From the NCBI GenBank assembly GCA_949825065.1, contig OX463842.1, forward strand, positions 34,030,480-34,094,479: a DNA stretch of 64,000 nt, given 5' to 3'. The notes under the pieces are model-generated. The model made no database searches. It was not told the DNA's origin and saw only the letters and a list, made by a program, of their open reading frames with translations. The DNA is from Odontocerum albicorne (Eukaryota; Arthropoda; Insecta; Trichoptera; Odontoceridae). The position numbers and the translations under genes are program-made. Positions 21,368 to 32,109 of this stretch are shown one piece after another. Every line of letters starts with the position of its first letter. Within the stretch, counting starts at the first letter, position 1.

Positions 21368-23084
21368 GTCAAATAACCTTTATCTTTATTTTCAAACATC
21401 TCTAATTTAGGAAGACCGAAAAACTGTTGATGAGTACTATTGATTCTTTTCCACTCCCTTTTGGTGTATTGTGGGAAAAGTCCTTCAGCACAGCATTTTA
21501 CACATTTATGGAATATTTTTTTAGCTACAATGCTGTACGAAAATACTAACATATATGGAAACCACACTTTATCAATTTTTATAAATATAGAATTTATCAT
21601 ATAAATACAGTTTGAAAATGTGATTGTTGTATGTTGAGGTGCATCAGTTTCTTTAAAAAATCCGAGTATTTTAAATATAATACGAGTATATACAAATATA
21701 TTTATGGAGTATCAATGACGGACGAGGTGCATTCAGTATGAGCTCTAGTATCCAAGTGTCAGCGGCTCATCCACTATTTCAACTTATGTTGTAGCCTTAA
21801 GCTACGCACTACTCCGCCGGCGTGCGCATACCACACGCATGCACCACAGTTATTATGAGGCGAAACAAGTTTGTCTCTTTCAGTAAGTTTCATTAGCATT
21901 TCTTAACTTTTCTGTGAAATTTATTCAGTATTAAATATTTATTTGTTCGATAAATATTATCCTATTAAAAAAACCAAAGCGATACGTTAATATGTATACG
22001 AATGCGTAAATTTCATGTAAAACAAAAATTGACAAAATTATTGCTTTCTGAAAACAAGAGCCTATTATTATTAAAGAACTATTTGTCTTTTGATCAGCCC
22101 ACAAATGTTATACTCCCATCACGCAATATTGCCAAACCACAAATAAGGGGTCAGAGGTATGTAAAACTAAGATAAGGTTTCGAATGCAATTAATGCAAAC
22201 GATACTCCATTTATGTAAATAATATACCTTTTTTCAGTTTTTGACATGCATAAATACAGCATTATAAGTACTGATTCGTGATATTCTATAGAAATTAGAT
22301 AATTACAATAATGCGCTGTATTAAATAAAATAATTCGGTGTAGCGCGAAAATAAAAGAGGCATATTTTTTAATAGCTAATTAGTTCCGAGTTGCCATTAT
22401 TCAAGTGCTAATTTGTGACAACTTCAATTGGTTGATTGCATGTACAATTCATACAATAGTACATCGTGTTCTTAAATAACTTCGATTAGTTACATCTGAT
22501 TTGATTAGTGTTTATGAGTGTGAACGTTATTGCCACAGCACACACGTTGCTTTGAAATACATCACCGAGCGAGCGGTCTTTAAAATTAAGAGGAGTATGG
22601 AGCTATGATCAAAAAAGGCAAAACGTATCCGTTCTGCTGCGCCATTTTTATCATACATAAAATTGTCTTTCATTTGGAGAAAAAAATCTCTTTAAATTGG
22701 AACTTCATTTTGCTCTTAATTTGGGGATTTAAGTACTAACATAACATAACACAACATAGGTGGCATCTTTGTAACAATTTTGTTAATTGATACACTTTCA
22801 AATATAGTATTCAAAATATTATTCCTCAAATAAGTTTATGAGCTATATTTTGAGAGACCTTTTTAAGAATAAACAAATAACAATTTGACTTACTTATATG
22901 TATAAAAGAAAAAATTATTCAAACCATATTTTATTTATTTGAGCGCAAGAATGGATTTAAAATTGGCCCCTACTACTCGTAGTTAAGTTATTTGCAATGA
23001 TTTTTACAACTTAATGAAACATCAATATTTTATTTTAATTCATTCGTTCATATGATATATCTCAATACATTCAACTTGTTGATA
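21368..23084. other. no supported gene
   Basis: A/T-rich with a moderately G+C-rich stretch at 21720-21850 (CACTACTCCGCCGGCGTGCG). Nothing recognisable. Confidence 0.35.
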
Positions 23085-23245
23085 CGGACATCATGAAGAG
23101 TGTGGCTGGGTGACAATTTGTCATCGACCCAATTAATCAAGTTTCCGAACTTCTAGTCACTGGAGTAGGAACGCAAGTCGAATTCCATAATCGTGAGTGT
23201 TTTAAATACTTCTGTATGTGGAGAGGTAACAATAGTCGCACCGTT
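23085..23245 (-). repeat. SINE-C partial copy
   Basis: AGAGTGTGGCTGGGTGACAA, TAATCAAGTTTCCGAAC, GAACGCAAGTCGAATTCC and AGGTAACAATAGTCGC follow the order of the minus-strand copy at 54.57-54.73 kb. No tRNA head is recognisable. Confidence 0.6.
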
Positions 23246-23289
23246 TGTAACCAGATGAAATTTCACCTTGAATATAACTTTTGTTATAT

Positions 23290-23720
23290 TTTTTGACTAC
23301 TACCGGGATAACGATTATGTTTATATTTTTGCGATACATTCGAGATTTATTTTATGTTGATTTTTTAGGTGCCATTGGTACATGCATTAAGTTGTATTTT
23401 TGGTAGTGATACATATTAAGTTGATTTTTTTGTACATTCGGGATAAATATTATGTCTTTTTTGGGTACCATCGGTATATATTACATATTAAGTTGATTTT
23501 TTTGTACATTCGAGATAAATATTATGTCTTTTTTGGGTACCATCGGTATATTTACATATTATGTTGATATTTTTGATAACGTCGACATATGTTTTAAGCG
23601 TCATCGCCATATACATATGTTACTAAATTTTTTTATTTTGGGTATCATCGGCAGGTACTAAATTTATTTATTGTACCATAGGACTTTTTTGGATACCGTC
23701 AATGTATGTAGTCTATTTAG
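23290..23720. repeat. 71-72-bp tandem array, about six degenerate units
   Basis: The clearest units begin ACATATTAAGTTGATTTT at 23411, 23483 and 23554 (periods 72 and 71) and contain GTACATTCGRGATAAATATT and GGGTACCATCGGTATAT. Degenerate units extend both ways, and GGTATCATCGGCA / GGTACCATGGGGACATAT echoes recur at 24235-24350, beyond the LINE tail. Confidence 0.8.
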
Positions 23721-23774
23721 GTTTTATTTTCTCAGATGATGGGAGAGTTGTGAGGGATATTGAACTGCGTGTAG

Positions 23775-24215
23775 CGATAGGAAACAATGTCAATGGGGAA
23801 CTAAAACATATATACTCGAACTAGATAATATCTACATCTGCCAAGATGATACCCCACAGCAATTATTTGATGTATGGCAGTGAAACGTGTACGTGGAACA
23901 AGGCTGAAAAAATGTTTATACTTAGAAGAATACATAGGGAGACAATATATGACGTAATACGAAATGAAGTGATTGTGGATTAATGTGAACTTAAGGCTGA
24001 TGTGTTGTGTAAAACGAAGAAGAGCGCTCTGAGATGGTTTGGGCGCGTGGAACGAATGAATGAAGAAATGCAAAGAAAATAAATATACAGTTCAATGTGA
24101 GTGGAAGGTGGTGTAGAGGAAGACCAAGGAAAGTATGGTTGGATCAAGGGTATGATATTTTGAAAGAAGGAAATGTCAAAAATCGGAGAAATCGTAGGAG
24201 CTGTATGAGAAAGTG
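23775..24215 (+). pseudogene. non-LTR retrotransposon RT-distal tail
   Basis: The plus strand encodes LMYGSETCTWNKAEKMFILR then RIHRETIYDVIRNEVIVD, followed after frame breaks by KKSALRWFGRVERMNEE and SGRWCRGRPRKVWLDQGYDI. These are the standard blocks after the RT domain (YGxExW, LRRIxxxxxxDxIRN, LRWFGHVxRM, GRPRKxWLD). It matches 34.92-35.30 kb closely. It sits within the 71-72-bp array, which resumes on its far side. Confidence 0.82.
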
Positions 24216-24334
24216 TATATGTATAATGTTTATTTCGGTATCATCGGCAGCACATATCATATATTGTGGGTACCATGGGGACATATAATATATTATATTT
24301 ATTTCAGCCCTATCAGCAAACATATATAATATAA

Positions 24335-25021
24335 GGGTTACTATGAGGATATATATTTGGTTTAATTTTAGATGAAATTTAATCATAATATACAAGTACA
24401 TATTATTAGTAGGGTCTTTTATGCGTGGATTCATTGAAATTAGGATACCATTGTTTGAATAATATAGGCTGCTCTAATAATTTAGGACACAATTCTGGTT
24501 TCGGATGACGGTAATGAATTGGTATTCATCCATCACTTTACATCATCAGTTAATTAGTGGGCAGAAATGCTGACTTGTAATTAAGCCCATAACTTTCAAT
24601 CAAGTAAAGAAACAAAGTATCGATTACTCAAAATATTTGTAGGTTAAAATGTATAAAAGTTGTTATTTGTTACCGCAAAATGTTCATAAAGATATTATTA
24701 AACAAAATTCTTAATTTTTTTATTATAATTTTAACCAAAAATATATTTAATGCATGCATGCAAATACATGTTATTTTAATAATAACTAAGAATATGTTAT
24801 GCAAAAAAGTCATTTGACATTTAAATAAATATTAAAGTATTTGTTAAATATACGAGTGTGACGTTTCTAATGAAAAAATATATAATTTTAATATGTAAAA
24901 TATAAAAAATGATCTAAATGGAAATGAGCTGTTTTGCAAATGCCAATAGCATGAATATCGTGGAGTATTAGTGATATAAGTCTTGAAATTATCTAAGTTA
25001 TTAAACTTCAAAATCACTCAC
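24335..25021. other. intron sequence downstream of exon 2, no feature
   Basis: A/T-rich. Nothing resembling a further receptor exon is seen. Confidence 0.4.
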
Positions 25022-25089
25022 CATATCCACTTCAGATATCGGCCCCATGCTCCTTACCATGATGTCAACTTCTATAACCGCCGGAGGAC
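25022..25089 (-). CDS. Grd: GABA-gated chloride channel subunit, GRD-type: exon 2 (68 bp)
   Basis: This 68-bp exon completes a split glycine codon and adds 22 codons, PPAVIEVDIMVRSMGPIS then EVDM. It is the first beta strands of the Cys-loop receptor extracellular domain, directly continuing the FGG motif of exon 1. The acceptor reads TTTGAAG|GT at 25090-25091 and the donor ATG|GTGAGTG at 25021-25015, leaving phase 0. The length equals the conserved 68-bp exon at this place in animal GABA-A receptor genes, which is strong independent support. An internal ATG|GTAAGG at 25057-25052 is a second donor-like site in the same phase. The next exon should begin with the conserved YS/T-M-D-x-YFRQ-W segment; I could not find it between 1 and 25021. 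Confidence 0.85.
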
Positions 25090-25156
25090 CTTCAAAACAT
25101 ATTAAATAATTATAATTGAATCTAAATAATAAAAAACGTATCAATTTTAGATAAAT

Positions 25157-25435
25157 CGAATGACTTCGGTCATATCTATTCTTTCAAAAATAAAGGGGAA
25201 AAAACATGCCGGTGTCCGCCGATCGTTTCACTTCAGGTGTGCCATCGGAGCCAGTACAGTGGTATGGCCGGTGAGTTTGCTGGTGTGCAACGATTTACTC
25301 ACTTAAAGAGGAAAAAATGAAAAAAAGAGAATAAAACTCCATGGCACAGCTTTGCTTCTAAATTGAATTGACGTTGGAATGGCGAGGGGATTCTTGATTA
25401 CGAGACCCAGCAACGACGATGATACTCGTACCTTG
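25157..25435 (+). repeat. SINE-B, long form lacking its head
   Basis: Starts at GACTTCGGTCATATCTATTC (body), then the A-rich linker and the second module (ATGCCGGTGTCCGCC, GTGAGTTTGCTGGTGTG, CATGGCACAGCTTTGC, CAACGACGATGATACTCG). It pairs with the complement of 900-1120. It lies 67 bp upstream of the exon 2 acceptor, antisense to the gene. Confidence 0.78.
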
Positions 25436-25462
25436 ATATTTTCTTTTATCTTCAAAATTCCC

Positions 25463-25690
25463 GCTGTATTACACTTTTGTTGTATACAGTACAATCTGGC
25501 AGTTTATTGTCATGTAGCAATTTTTTCAACTAAGCAGAAATGTATTTAATATGCCTTAAATAAAAATCAGACTGGAACCCTATTTTAAAAATTCTGGATA
25601 CCGGTGGGAATCGAACTCACAACATCTAATTTGAAGGCAGACGACCTATGAAGACTACATAAGTCGTTCCACTGCTGTTACTTGATAGGA
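25463..25690 (-). repeat. SINE-A copy
   Basis: Minus strand: box B GAGTTCGATTCCCACCGGTA, CAGTCTGATTTTTATTT, TGCTACATGACAATAAACTG, CCAGATTGTACTGTATACAA. Confidence 0.85.
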
Positions 25691-26804
25691 AATGTTGTCA
25701 CCAATAAATAGATGGGAATAATTATATAATGTACAACAATTAAAAACCTTTTGAATATTTTCCATAATCTTATTTATGATATATCTAGGTTCATATTAAG
25801 TATTCAATATATTTGAATATGTCCGTAAATTTTCAAGGGAAGTCTGATTAGAAGAGAAAAAATATAATATTTATTTGGTGTCAAAAGAAAGTGTTTCCAA
25901 TCACTTTCAAACGCCGTCGCAATATCGTGATTCAATCGTTATGTTCAGTAATATCGTCAGTAGTGCAATGCGGTGAGCGCGATGAACGCCGCGCTGCATA
26001 CGAGTACCTGGCTTTCGGCCTTCAGCCCCGTGAGACCAGACTGCATCGAAATCGGTTTATGTGAGATGGAGAGAAAATCAGGCAAATCCTTGACAATGGT
26101 GCCGGGATTAGAGGATTTCTAGTTAGGATAACTGTTTAGTCTAATGAAGTATTGGAATCGGTGGTCTTCTCGATATCGAGTTTTTTTTAATGAAAAAACG
26201 ATCCAGTGAAAAAGACAACTTGTTGAAATTTTGGTAGTCAGATTTCATAATATCAATACTTCATAAGAGTATGTATTTTTAATGCAATGATACTCCGAAT
26301 AGAAAATCAAAGGGTTGTTTTTCTCAGATTGAGATCCGAGAACAAACGTATACTTGAGGTTGGCTGAGAGCTTACTCCAAGTGATGGATAGCTTGTTCGG
26401 AGTTTCGGTCCGATGGTAGGACACCTTACTCCTTCATCGGATAAGTTCTGACTGTTAAGATATTTATTGGAAATTTTTGGATCTTTTTGGGAATCGGGAA
26501 AGGATAGGTTTGTGGTAAATGTTTTGATTTTATGAATGATTATGAGAAATTATGAGAAATTATAAACGATTAAATACATATATAAATATGATGATATATA
26601 CATAATATTAAATACATAAATTTGTGTCGTCACACACTGTTTTATATTGAATGGGTGAAAAAAAAATAATGATGGTGAATAAATTATAAGAATGAATATA
26701 GTATATGTAAATTAAGATAAGTAAATGAGTGGGGAAACGTGTGTGACTTTTATAAATATATTAAGGTGTAGAAAATGTTTATTGAAGGTGAGAAATGCGG
26801 TTGC
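25691..26804. other. intron sequence; 3' flank or UTR of the Jockey element from about 26.6 kb
   Basis: A/T-rich with a more balanced stretch at 25900-26130 (GCGATGAACGCCGCGCTGCA). The minus-strand sequence below 26804 probably includes the 3' UTR of the Jockey element, but no poly(A) end or target duplication could be placed. Confidence 0.35.
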
Positions 26805-27402
26805 CTATGGGGGTAAACTGTCTGCCGGAGGAATTATCGATGATGGGGTGTTCAGAGTGACAATCGGGGGGTCATTTGGGGGGATGATTAAAGTTAAAGA
26901 GGGGGGGGGTCGGGGGGATGTTTTGCAATATTGATTTCGGACGAGTGTGTCTGTAACTGGTGTTCGCGTTGTAGCTATCTAAGGCTTTTATGACTGGGTT
27001 GGGATGACGGGATATAGAGCTGTAGAACCTTTCGGCCAGAGCGCGCATATGTTCGGGGATAGTATGTAGTTTGGTATCTGCGTGGAGTCTTGAATTACGG
27101 ACGATGTAGGGTGCTTTTAAAATTATGCGGAGGGCTTTGTTTTGAATGATCTGAATGTGATGTAGCGTTGTTTTCTTCGCGTGGCCCCAGACCGGAAGGG
27201 CGTATGTCAGTTGCGGTCTGACGATCGCTTTATATAGGTGGAGTTAAGTGCGCGTGCTAAGTTTGCTGTATTTACTGATCAAGGGAAATAATGATTTGAG
27301 TGTTCCGTGAGCTTTTGATTTGATATTGAGGGCGTGTTTATGCCACGAGAGTCTACTGTCTAATGTGAGGCCTAGGTATTTTACGTGTTTTGACCATGGG
27401 AC
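26805..27402 (-). pseudogene. Jockey ORF2 RT thumb and C-terminal region
   Basis: Starting at 27402 the minus strand reads VPWSKHVKYLGLTLDSRLSW, then LHLYKAIVRPQLTYALPVWG, IIQNKALRIILKAPYIVRNS and IPEHMRALAERFYSSISRHP. These are the classic post-palm blocks of Jockey RT proteins. There is one nonsense codon (TTA on plus at 27244-27246), and the frame ends at a stop at 26805-26807 after a Pro-rich stretch over a C/G-rich run. Confidence 0.85.
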
Positions 27403-28340
27403 TTTCTGGTTTTGTTTTTTTCTATAATCAGTATTTTGATATGTGGAGGAAGGGGAAGTTCGGGTTTATCGGCTGGTCTCTCTTTTGAAGAGGATGTGAG
27501 AGCGGATTTGATGGTGGTTGTGAAGTCATTTATAGCGGCGTCTATGGAGTTCGTGTCGGGGAAGGTTGTCGGTATTTTGATGCTGCTGTCGACGTTAATA
27601 GTGAAATCGCTCCACGAGGTGGTGTGTCGCGGAGGGGCTGAAGGCGAGAAGGGTGGTAAGCCATCCGTCAATTGAAGTAATACCGGGTAGTGATCGGATT
27701 GAAGCTGGTGAACAGTCGTGAGATCTGTTTGATAGAGAATGTCGTTATGGACAATGATGTCGATGACATCAGGGCGATGATTGTCTATTAGTGGATAGAG
27801 GGTGGGAGACGTGGGTCCTTCCACGAAGTATATTTTCCGGGAGGAGATTTCGTCAAGTTTATTACCGTGAGTGTTGGAAGTGCGGCTGTGCCAGAAGGGG
27901 TGTTTAGCATTTAGATCTCCCGCCATGATGGTGGGGATATTATCTGCGAGGAATGAGTCCAATTCAGACTCGACAAGTGGGGAGGTAGGTGGAAGATAAG
28001 TCGCGCAAAGTTTAAGAGGCCCGTGGTTGGCGGTGTTCACCACTACGCATGTGGATTCTATGTTGACGGTGGAAGGGGAGGGGATGTGGCAGTGGACTAT
28101 TGTGCTTTTGATGAGAGTTGCGGTGCCGCCTTTTCTGCCGATGAGGCGGTCGTCTCTGTAGCAGTAGTAGTTACGGATGCTGTAACGGTAACTCGGTTTG
28201 AGATGCGTTTCCGTTATCAGCAACACGTCCAGGTTGTGCTCGAGAAGGAAATCCTCGACCTCTTGTTTATGTGTTCTGAGGGAACCGTTTGAATTCCAGA
28301 ACGCGGCGGATATATGGGATGGTTTATAGGTGCGAGCCAT
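27381..28340 (-). pseudogene. Jockey ORF2 endonuclease domain (AP-endonuclease type)
   Basis: A 319-codon frame encodes an AP-like endonuclease that nicks target DNA for target-primed reverse transcription. Catalytic motifs are intact: WNSNG (N16), LLITETHL (E44), GDLNAKHPFW (D142, N144), RPDVIDI (D191-D194) and SDHYPV (S215-H217). The frame ends in the linker PPHIKILIIEKNKTRK, after which a frame change and deletion lead straight into RT thumb sequence. The endonuclease looks intact, but no functional polymerase can follow. Confidence 0.92.
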
Positions 28341-29188
28341 GTTCTTGGATGTAGTTGAGGAGGTTCATGGCTTCGGTGATGGCTGATTTTAAGTTATTCA
28401 AAATGAGATCGCGATTTTGGGGGGGAGGGGGCGGGCAATGTGTAGTTTTGGGGTGTAGATGATGATAATAGGGGGCGATGAGTTGCGATGTTCGCGTATG
28501 ACGCGTTGGAAGTGACCGGTTTCGATGCACTCTGGAGGGGCGTTGGGGAATCACCGTGTGGCGTTGTTTGCCGAGGGGCGTTCGATAAGGGGGCGTTGGT
28601 GGAGGGGCGTTGGTAGATGCCATCCATGAGGGGGCGTAAGGGCTGCGGGGTCTGGAAGTGGTGGTGGGGAGCGATTGAAGGGAGGTTGCTCTTAGGGAAG
28701 CGTGGGCAGCCTCTGAAGTTGGCCGTGTGTGGGCCTCCGCAGTTACAGCAGGTGGCGGGAGTGTCCGCGGGCTTCCTGCATTCAGAGGTGTGATGCGTTC
28801 TACCGCATTTCACACAATTGGCTGGAGCGTGGCAGTTGCCGGCGGAATGGGCGAACTGTTGGCAGCGATGACACTGGCCCATACCTTTGCGCTTGTTCAG
28901 CTCCTCTACTGTTACTCGAATATCGAGTACACCGTGGAGTTTTGTGAAGATGCGTTTTGCGGAAGAGTCCCTTGTCAGTTTGACGATGACCATGAGGAGT
29001 TCCACTCTATTCCTGTTCTTCATGCGAGACACATTCTGAACCGGATAATCAAGGGATTTGAGCTCGATCATAATGTCCTCGACGCTGATAGGGGTCGGTA
29101 GGCCACGAATGACGGCTAACAGGGGCTTCTCGTTTTCCAGATGGAAGGAGTGGTATGGGATGGCGAGAGAGTCGGTGATGTGGAGAGC
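28324..29188 (-). pseudogene. Jockey ORF1 (Gag-like, three zinc knuckles), one frame break
   Basis: The frame opens after a stop at 29191-29189 and has no ATG until 29071, so the 5' part is truncated. The upstream codons read YHSFHLENEKPLLAVIRGLP, the RRM-like PRE_C2HC region. From the 29071 ATG, knuckles lie at residues 67-80 (CHRCQQFAHSAGNC), 86-98 (CVKCGRTHHTSEC) and 108-122 (CCNCGGPHTANFRGC). These bind nucleic acid in the retrotransposon RNP. The frame stops at 28394. A +1 frame continues to 28324 with RDLILNNLKSAITEAMNLLN, the usual amphipathic end, so a one-base slip occurred in the C/G run at 28419-28436. The C-terminus would overlap the ORF2 start by 17 bases. Confidence 0.85.
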
Positions 29189-29365
29189 TTACTTCACGTC
29201 TCATCGACATATTACCGTCAATCACAATTAAGGCTTGAACTTTTAAGGCTATCTATTTAGTTTCAATTTTGACTGTTATTAGATCGAAACGAAGTTGGCG
29301 CGGATTTGTCACGGTATGATAAGTGTCAAGTGGAAATCAAGCTTTATATTGTATTGTATTATACT

Positions 29366-29575
29366 TTCTTTGTATACGGTATAACCTGGCTAGCTTATTA
29401 ATATATGACAATTTTTTCTAACCAAGAAAAATGTTAGAGATGTCTTAAGTGAAAACCAGAGTGAAATCTTTTTTTAAAATGTGGGTATAAGGGGAACCTG
29501 TAACCCCCGCGATGGAAGACACGCGTCTTTAGAACAGAGGTTGTTTTCTTACTGTCTACGTGACAACAGTTATAC
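29366..29575 (-). repeat. SINE-A copy
   Basis: Minus strand: box B region GGGGGTTACAGGTTCCCC, CTGGTTTTCACTTAAGAC, TTGGTTAGAAAAAATTGTC, CCAGGTTATACCGTATACAA. Confidence 0.82.
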
Positions 29576-29579
29576 CTGA

Positions 29580-30884
29580 GAATCAGATCTTATTTATAGT
29601 AGTGATTCTGTTGCATCAATAAATGTAGTCATTGGTCGATAGTTCCCCTTGAAAATAATTTATAACCGGATTATACTCTATATTACGATTTCATAACACC
29701 AAATTGGCTTTTTTAAGAGCAGAATAATTATTACTACGAAAAGAAATAATGTAATGGGTTCGCGATGAGATATTTGATAAACGAGTATTCAATAAATATA
29801 TTTTAATATACTTGAATATCAATATGAATGACAAAATTCTGCATTATGGACGGGAATATAAAAAAACATGTGAAATTGGCAAGATAATAAATATTAATGG
29901 TGTATCTTGGTATCGATACATTATTCATAAGTAATTCTGGACTTAAGGGGTTCCGAATCAAATATCTCAAATTTCCTGAGGTAACGATCCAAATGAACTC
30001 GGTAACATGATACGGTGGAAAACAGAAAAAAATCAAATCCAGAAGCCTTATCTCAAATCTTGGGCTTTACTGAAGTCAGGTTCTCTTGTTCAAATGCCGT
30101 GGTTTCTTTTGTTTTGGATATCGTTATCTGACTACTACTATAGTTCCGTTCACTTGTAGTAGTTATTTTTCGCTGTTGTAACATTCACGCATTTAAGGCC
30201 ACCTCCGTTGATTTGTGGTAGTTATAAGAAAAGAAAATAAATTTCAAAATTTTAAGAAAATAAGAGTGTACACCATATTAAAATGAAGATTTATTTATAA
30301 TATAATGTATGATATTTAATTGAAAACTCTCGATAAAGGAAAAGTATGATATTTTTAAAGATCTAGACTAGAAATAGGTAAAGATGATAAATAAAATATT
30401 TTCTAAAACCAATATGTTGTCGCAAGTTCACCTGCTGATGTACCTCGATGCCATTGAAACATAAATTTCCGAGTATTTCGTCTCCGTACGTTTGATTCCT
30501 TCTCGGGCGGATGCTTTAATACATCTTGTTTATCGGAGACTTTTTATCAGTGTTTTTTGAACTTTTTCTACTTAAAACACATTTCATGATTATAAATATT
30601 CTATAAACCCAGTTTCTGTAGATTAATTGCTGTTTTGAATAAATTATACAGCAAAAAGACGTCTCTAGAGAGCTATGCACTCTAAACAAGTACGGTCTGC
30701 CCAATGGGGAAGGTGACATTTTATTTTCACGTAACCACCAGCGCCATCTGTGGATGAATAAACGAGTTAACTAGTGACAGTTTTACTATCTTCCGTAAAC
30801 GTTTCAAAGCACTGGCATCGCTGGTTCATTCGTAATTACGTAACAATTGACAGTATTTTTTTAGTCTAGGCTGGAAAAAGTACA
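29580..30884. other. intron sequence without a gene
   Basis: A/T-rich. The last 150 bases before 30885 are probably the 5' part of the mariner, but no inverted repeat could be defined. Confidence 0.35.
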
Positions 30885-32067
30885 ATGGAGCAACGTGCCA
30901 ACATTAAATTTTGTTTTAAATTGGGTTAAAGTGCCCCAGAAACTTTTGAAATGATTCAAACTGTTTATTGTAGTGAAGAAATGAGTCGTAAAAACGTTTT
31001 TAAGTGGTACGCAAGATTTCGAGATGGTAGATAGAGCATTGGAGATGATCCACGACCTGGACCATCATTGACAGTTCGAATTGAAGAAAATGTTCAAAAA
31101 GTGGCTGAAATTCTTTAAAATGATCGTTGTGCGTCTACTAGGCTCATTGAAGAGCTCACTAAAATTCCTTAATTCACTGTCCATCTCATTTTAACGGAAA
31201 CATTGGGGAAAACGAAAGGTGACGATTGACTGTACTGATTGACTCTACTGATTGACGATCAAAAAGCTTGCAGAGTGGAGCACAGCAGATACATGAAAAG
31301 AGTGGCTGATATGGGTCCAGACTTCATGTCAAGCATTGTAACAGATGATGAAACATGGTGATTTCAGTATGAGCTATTTACAAAGCGCCAGAGCTCGGAA
31401 TGCATGTAGAAGAGACGAATCAAGATTCTGCTCACTGTTTTTTTGTTCCAAAGGAAATATCCATAAGAAATTCACGCCAGAAGGTCAAATGGTGAACGCC
31501 AATGTGTACCTGGGTGTTTTGAATCGTCTATGGGACAGGATTCTTCAAGTTCGACCCGAATACCGTGGCCTGGTGACGACCTCCGTGGCTTGGTGGTAAG
31601 ACGCTTGTCTGCCGATCCGGAGGTTGCGGGTTTGATCCCCGCTGGAACCCAGATTAAAAAAAAAAGGATTCCAGTCTGGTTTTCACTTAGGGCCCATTAA
31701 AACATCTTTCTGGTTGGTTGGAAGAGATTGCCATATGACAATAAGCTTGCCAGGTTAAAAAAAATACCGGGAACAAGGGGCATGGTCTTTTTTGCACTAA
31801 AATGCACCGGCACACAAAAGCAAGATTGTACATGATTTCTTGGCCAAAAAAAGTATCGATCACCCACCGTATTCGCCTGATTTGACTCCATGCAATTTTT
31901 GGCTATTCCTGAAACTAAAATTGACGTTGAAAGGAAAACGTTTCGACACGATTTCAGACATCCAGAAGGCTTTGACCGCGATTTTGGAGGCAATCCCGAA
32001 GAATGAGTTTCAGGAGTGCTTCAGAAAATTTTACAACCGTTTCCAGTATTGTATTGGCTCACTATAA
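30885..32067 (+). pseudogene. mariner-like transposase interrupted by a SINE
   Basis: The plus strand starts at MEQRANIKFCFKLG and continues with an HTH region (SRKNVFKWYARFRDGR, RCASTRLIEELTKIP). The catalytic part has SSIVTDDETW (31335-31360) and TKRQSSEC. It is then broken by a SINE-A insertion at 31566-31762 and resumes with NAPAHKSKIVHDFLAKKS, HPPYSPDLTPCNFWLF (31862-31910) and a C-terminus ending at 32065. The second catalytic Asp position (HDN) is a stop codon, and the third (PCD) reads N. Further in-frame stops lie at the 5' end. It is clearly dead. Confidence 0.88.
31566..31762 (+). repeat. SINE-A, full length, with 7-bp target duplication
   Basis: GACCTCCGTGGCTTGGTGG (box A region), GGTTGCGGGTTTGATCCCC (box B), GGATTCCAGTCTGGTTTTCA, CTGGTTGGTTGGAAGAGATT, ATGACAATAAGCTTGCCAGG. 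AATACCG flanks both sides (31559-31565, 31763-31769), and removing the insert restores the mariner reading frame locally. This is the reference copy for the family here. Confidence 0.93.
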
Positions 32068-32109
32068 GTGTACTTTGAATAAAAGGTAATGTAAACTAAA
32101 AATAAACAA

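Larger units (their letters stand above)
26805..29188 (-). mobile_element. Jockey-clade non-LTR retrotransposon with the RT core deleted
   Basis: In order on the minus strand: ORF1 (Gag-like, 29188-28324), an overlapping ORF2 start with endonuclease (28340-27381), then directly the RT thumb and C-terminal region (27402-26805). About 400 residues of reverse transcriptase, including the active site, are absent between the endonuclease linker and the SKHVKYLG block. The sequence is richer in G+C than its surroundings and has few stops, so the element is comparatively young. It lies in intron 1 of the receptor gene, in the same orientation. Confidence 0.9.

Noticed and set aside
28727..29101. Plus-strand frames opposite the Jockey ORF1
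   Set aside because: Antisense readings of the zinc-knuckle region; the minus-strand CCHC motifs are clear.
31345..31599. 84-codon plus-strand frame as an independent gene
   Set aside because: It is mariner transposase in a shifted frame running into the nested SINE.
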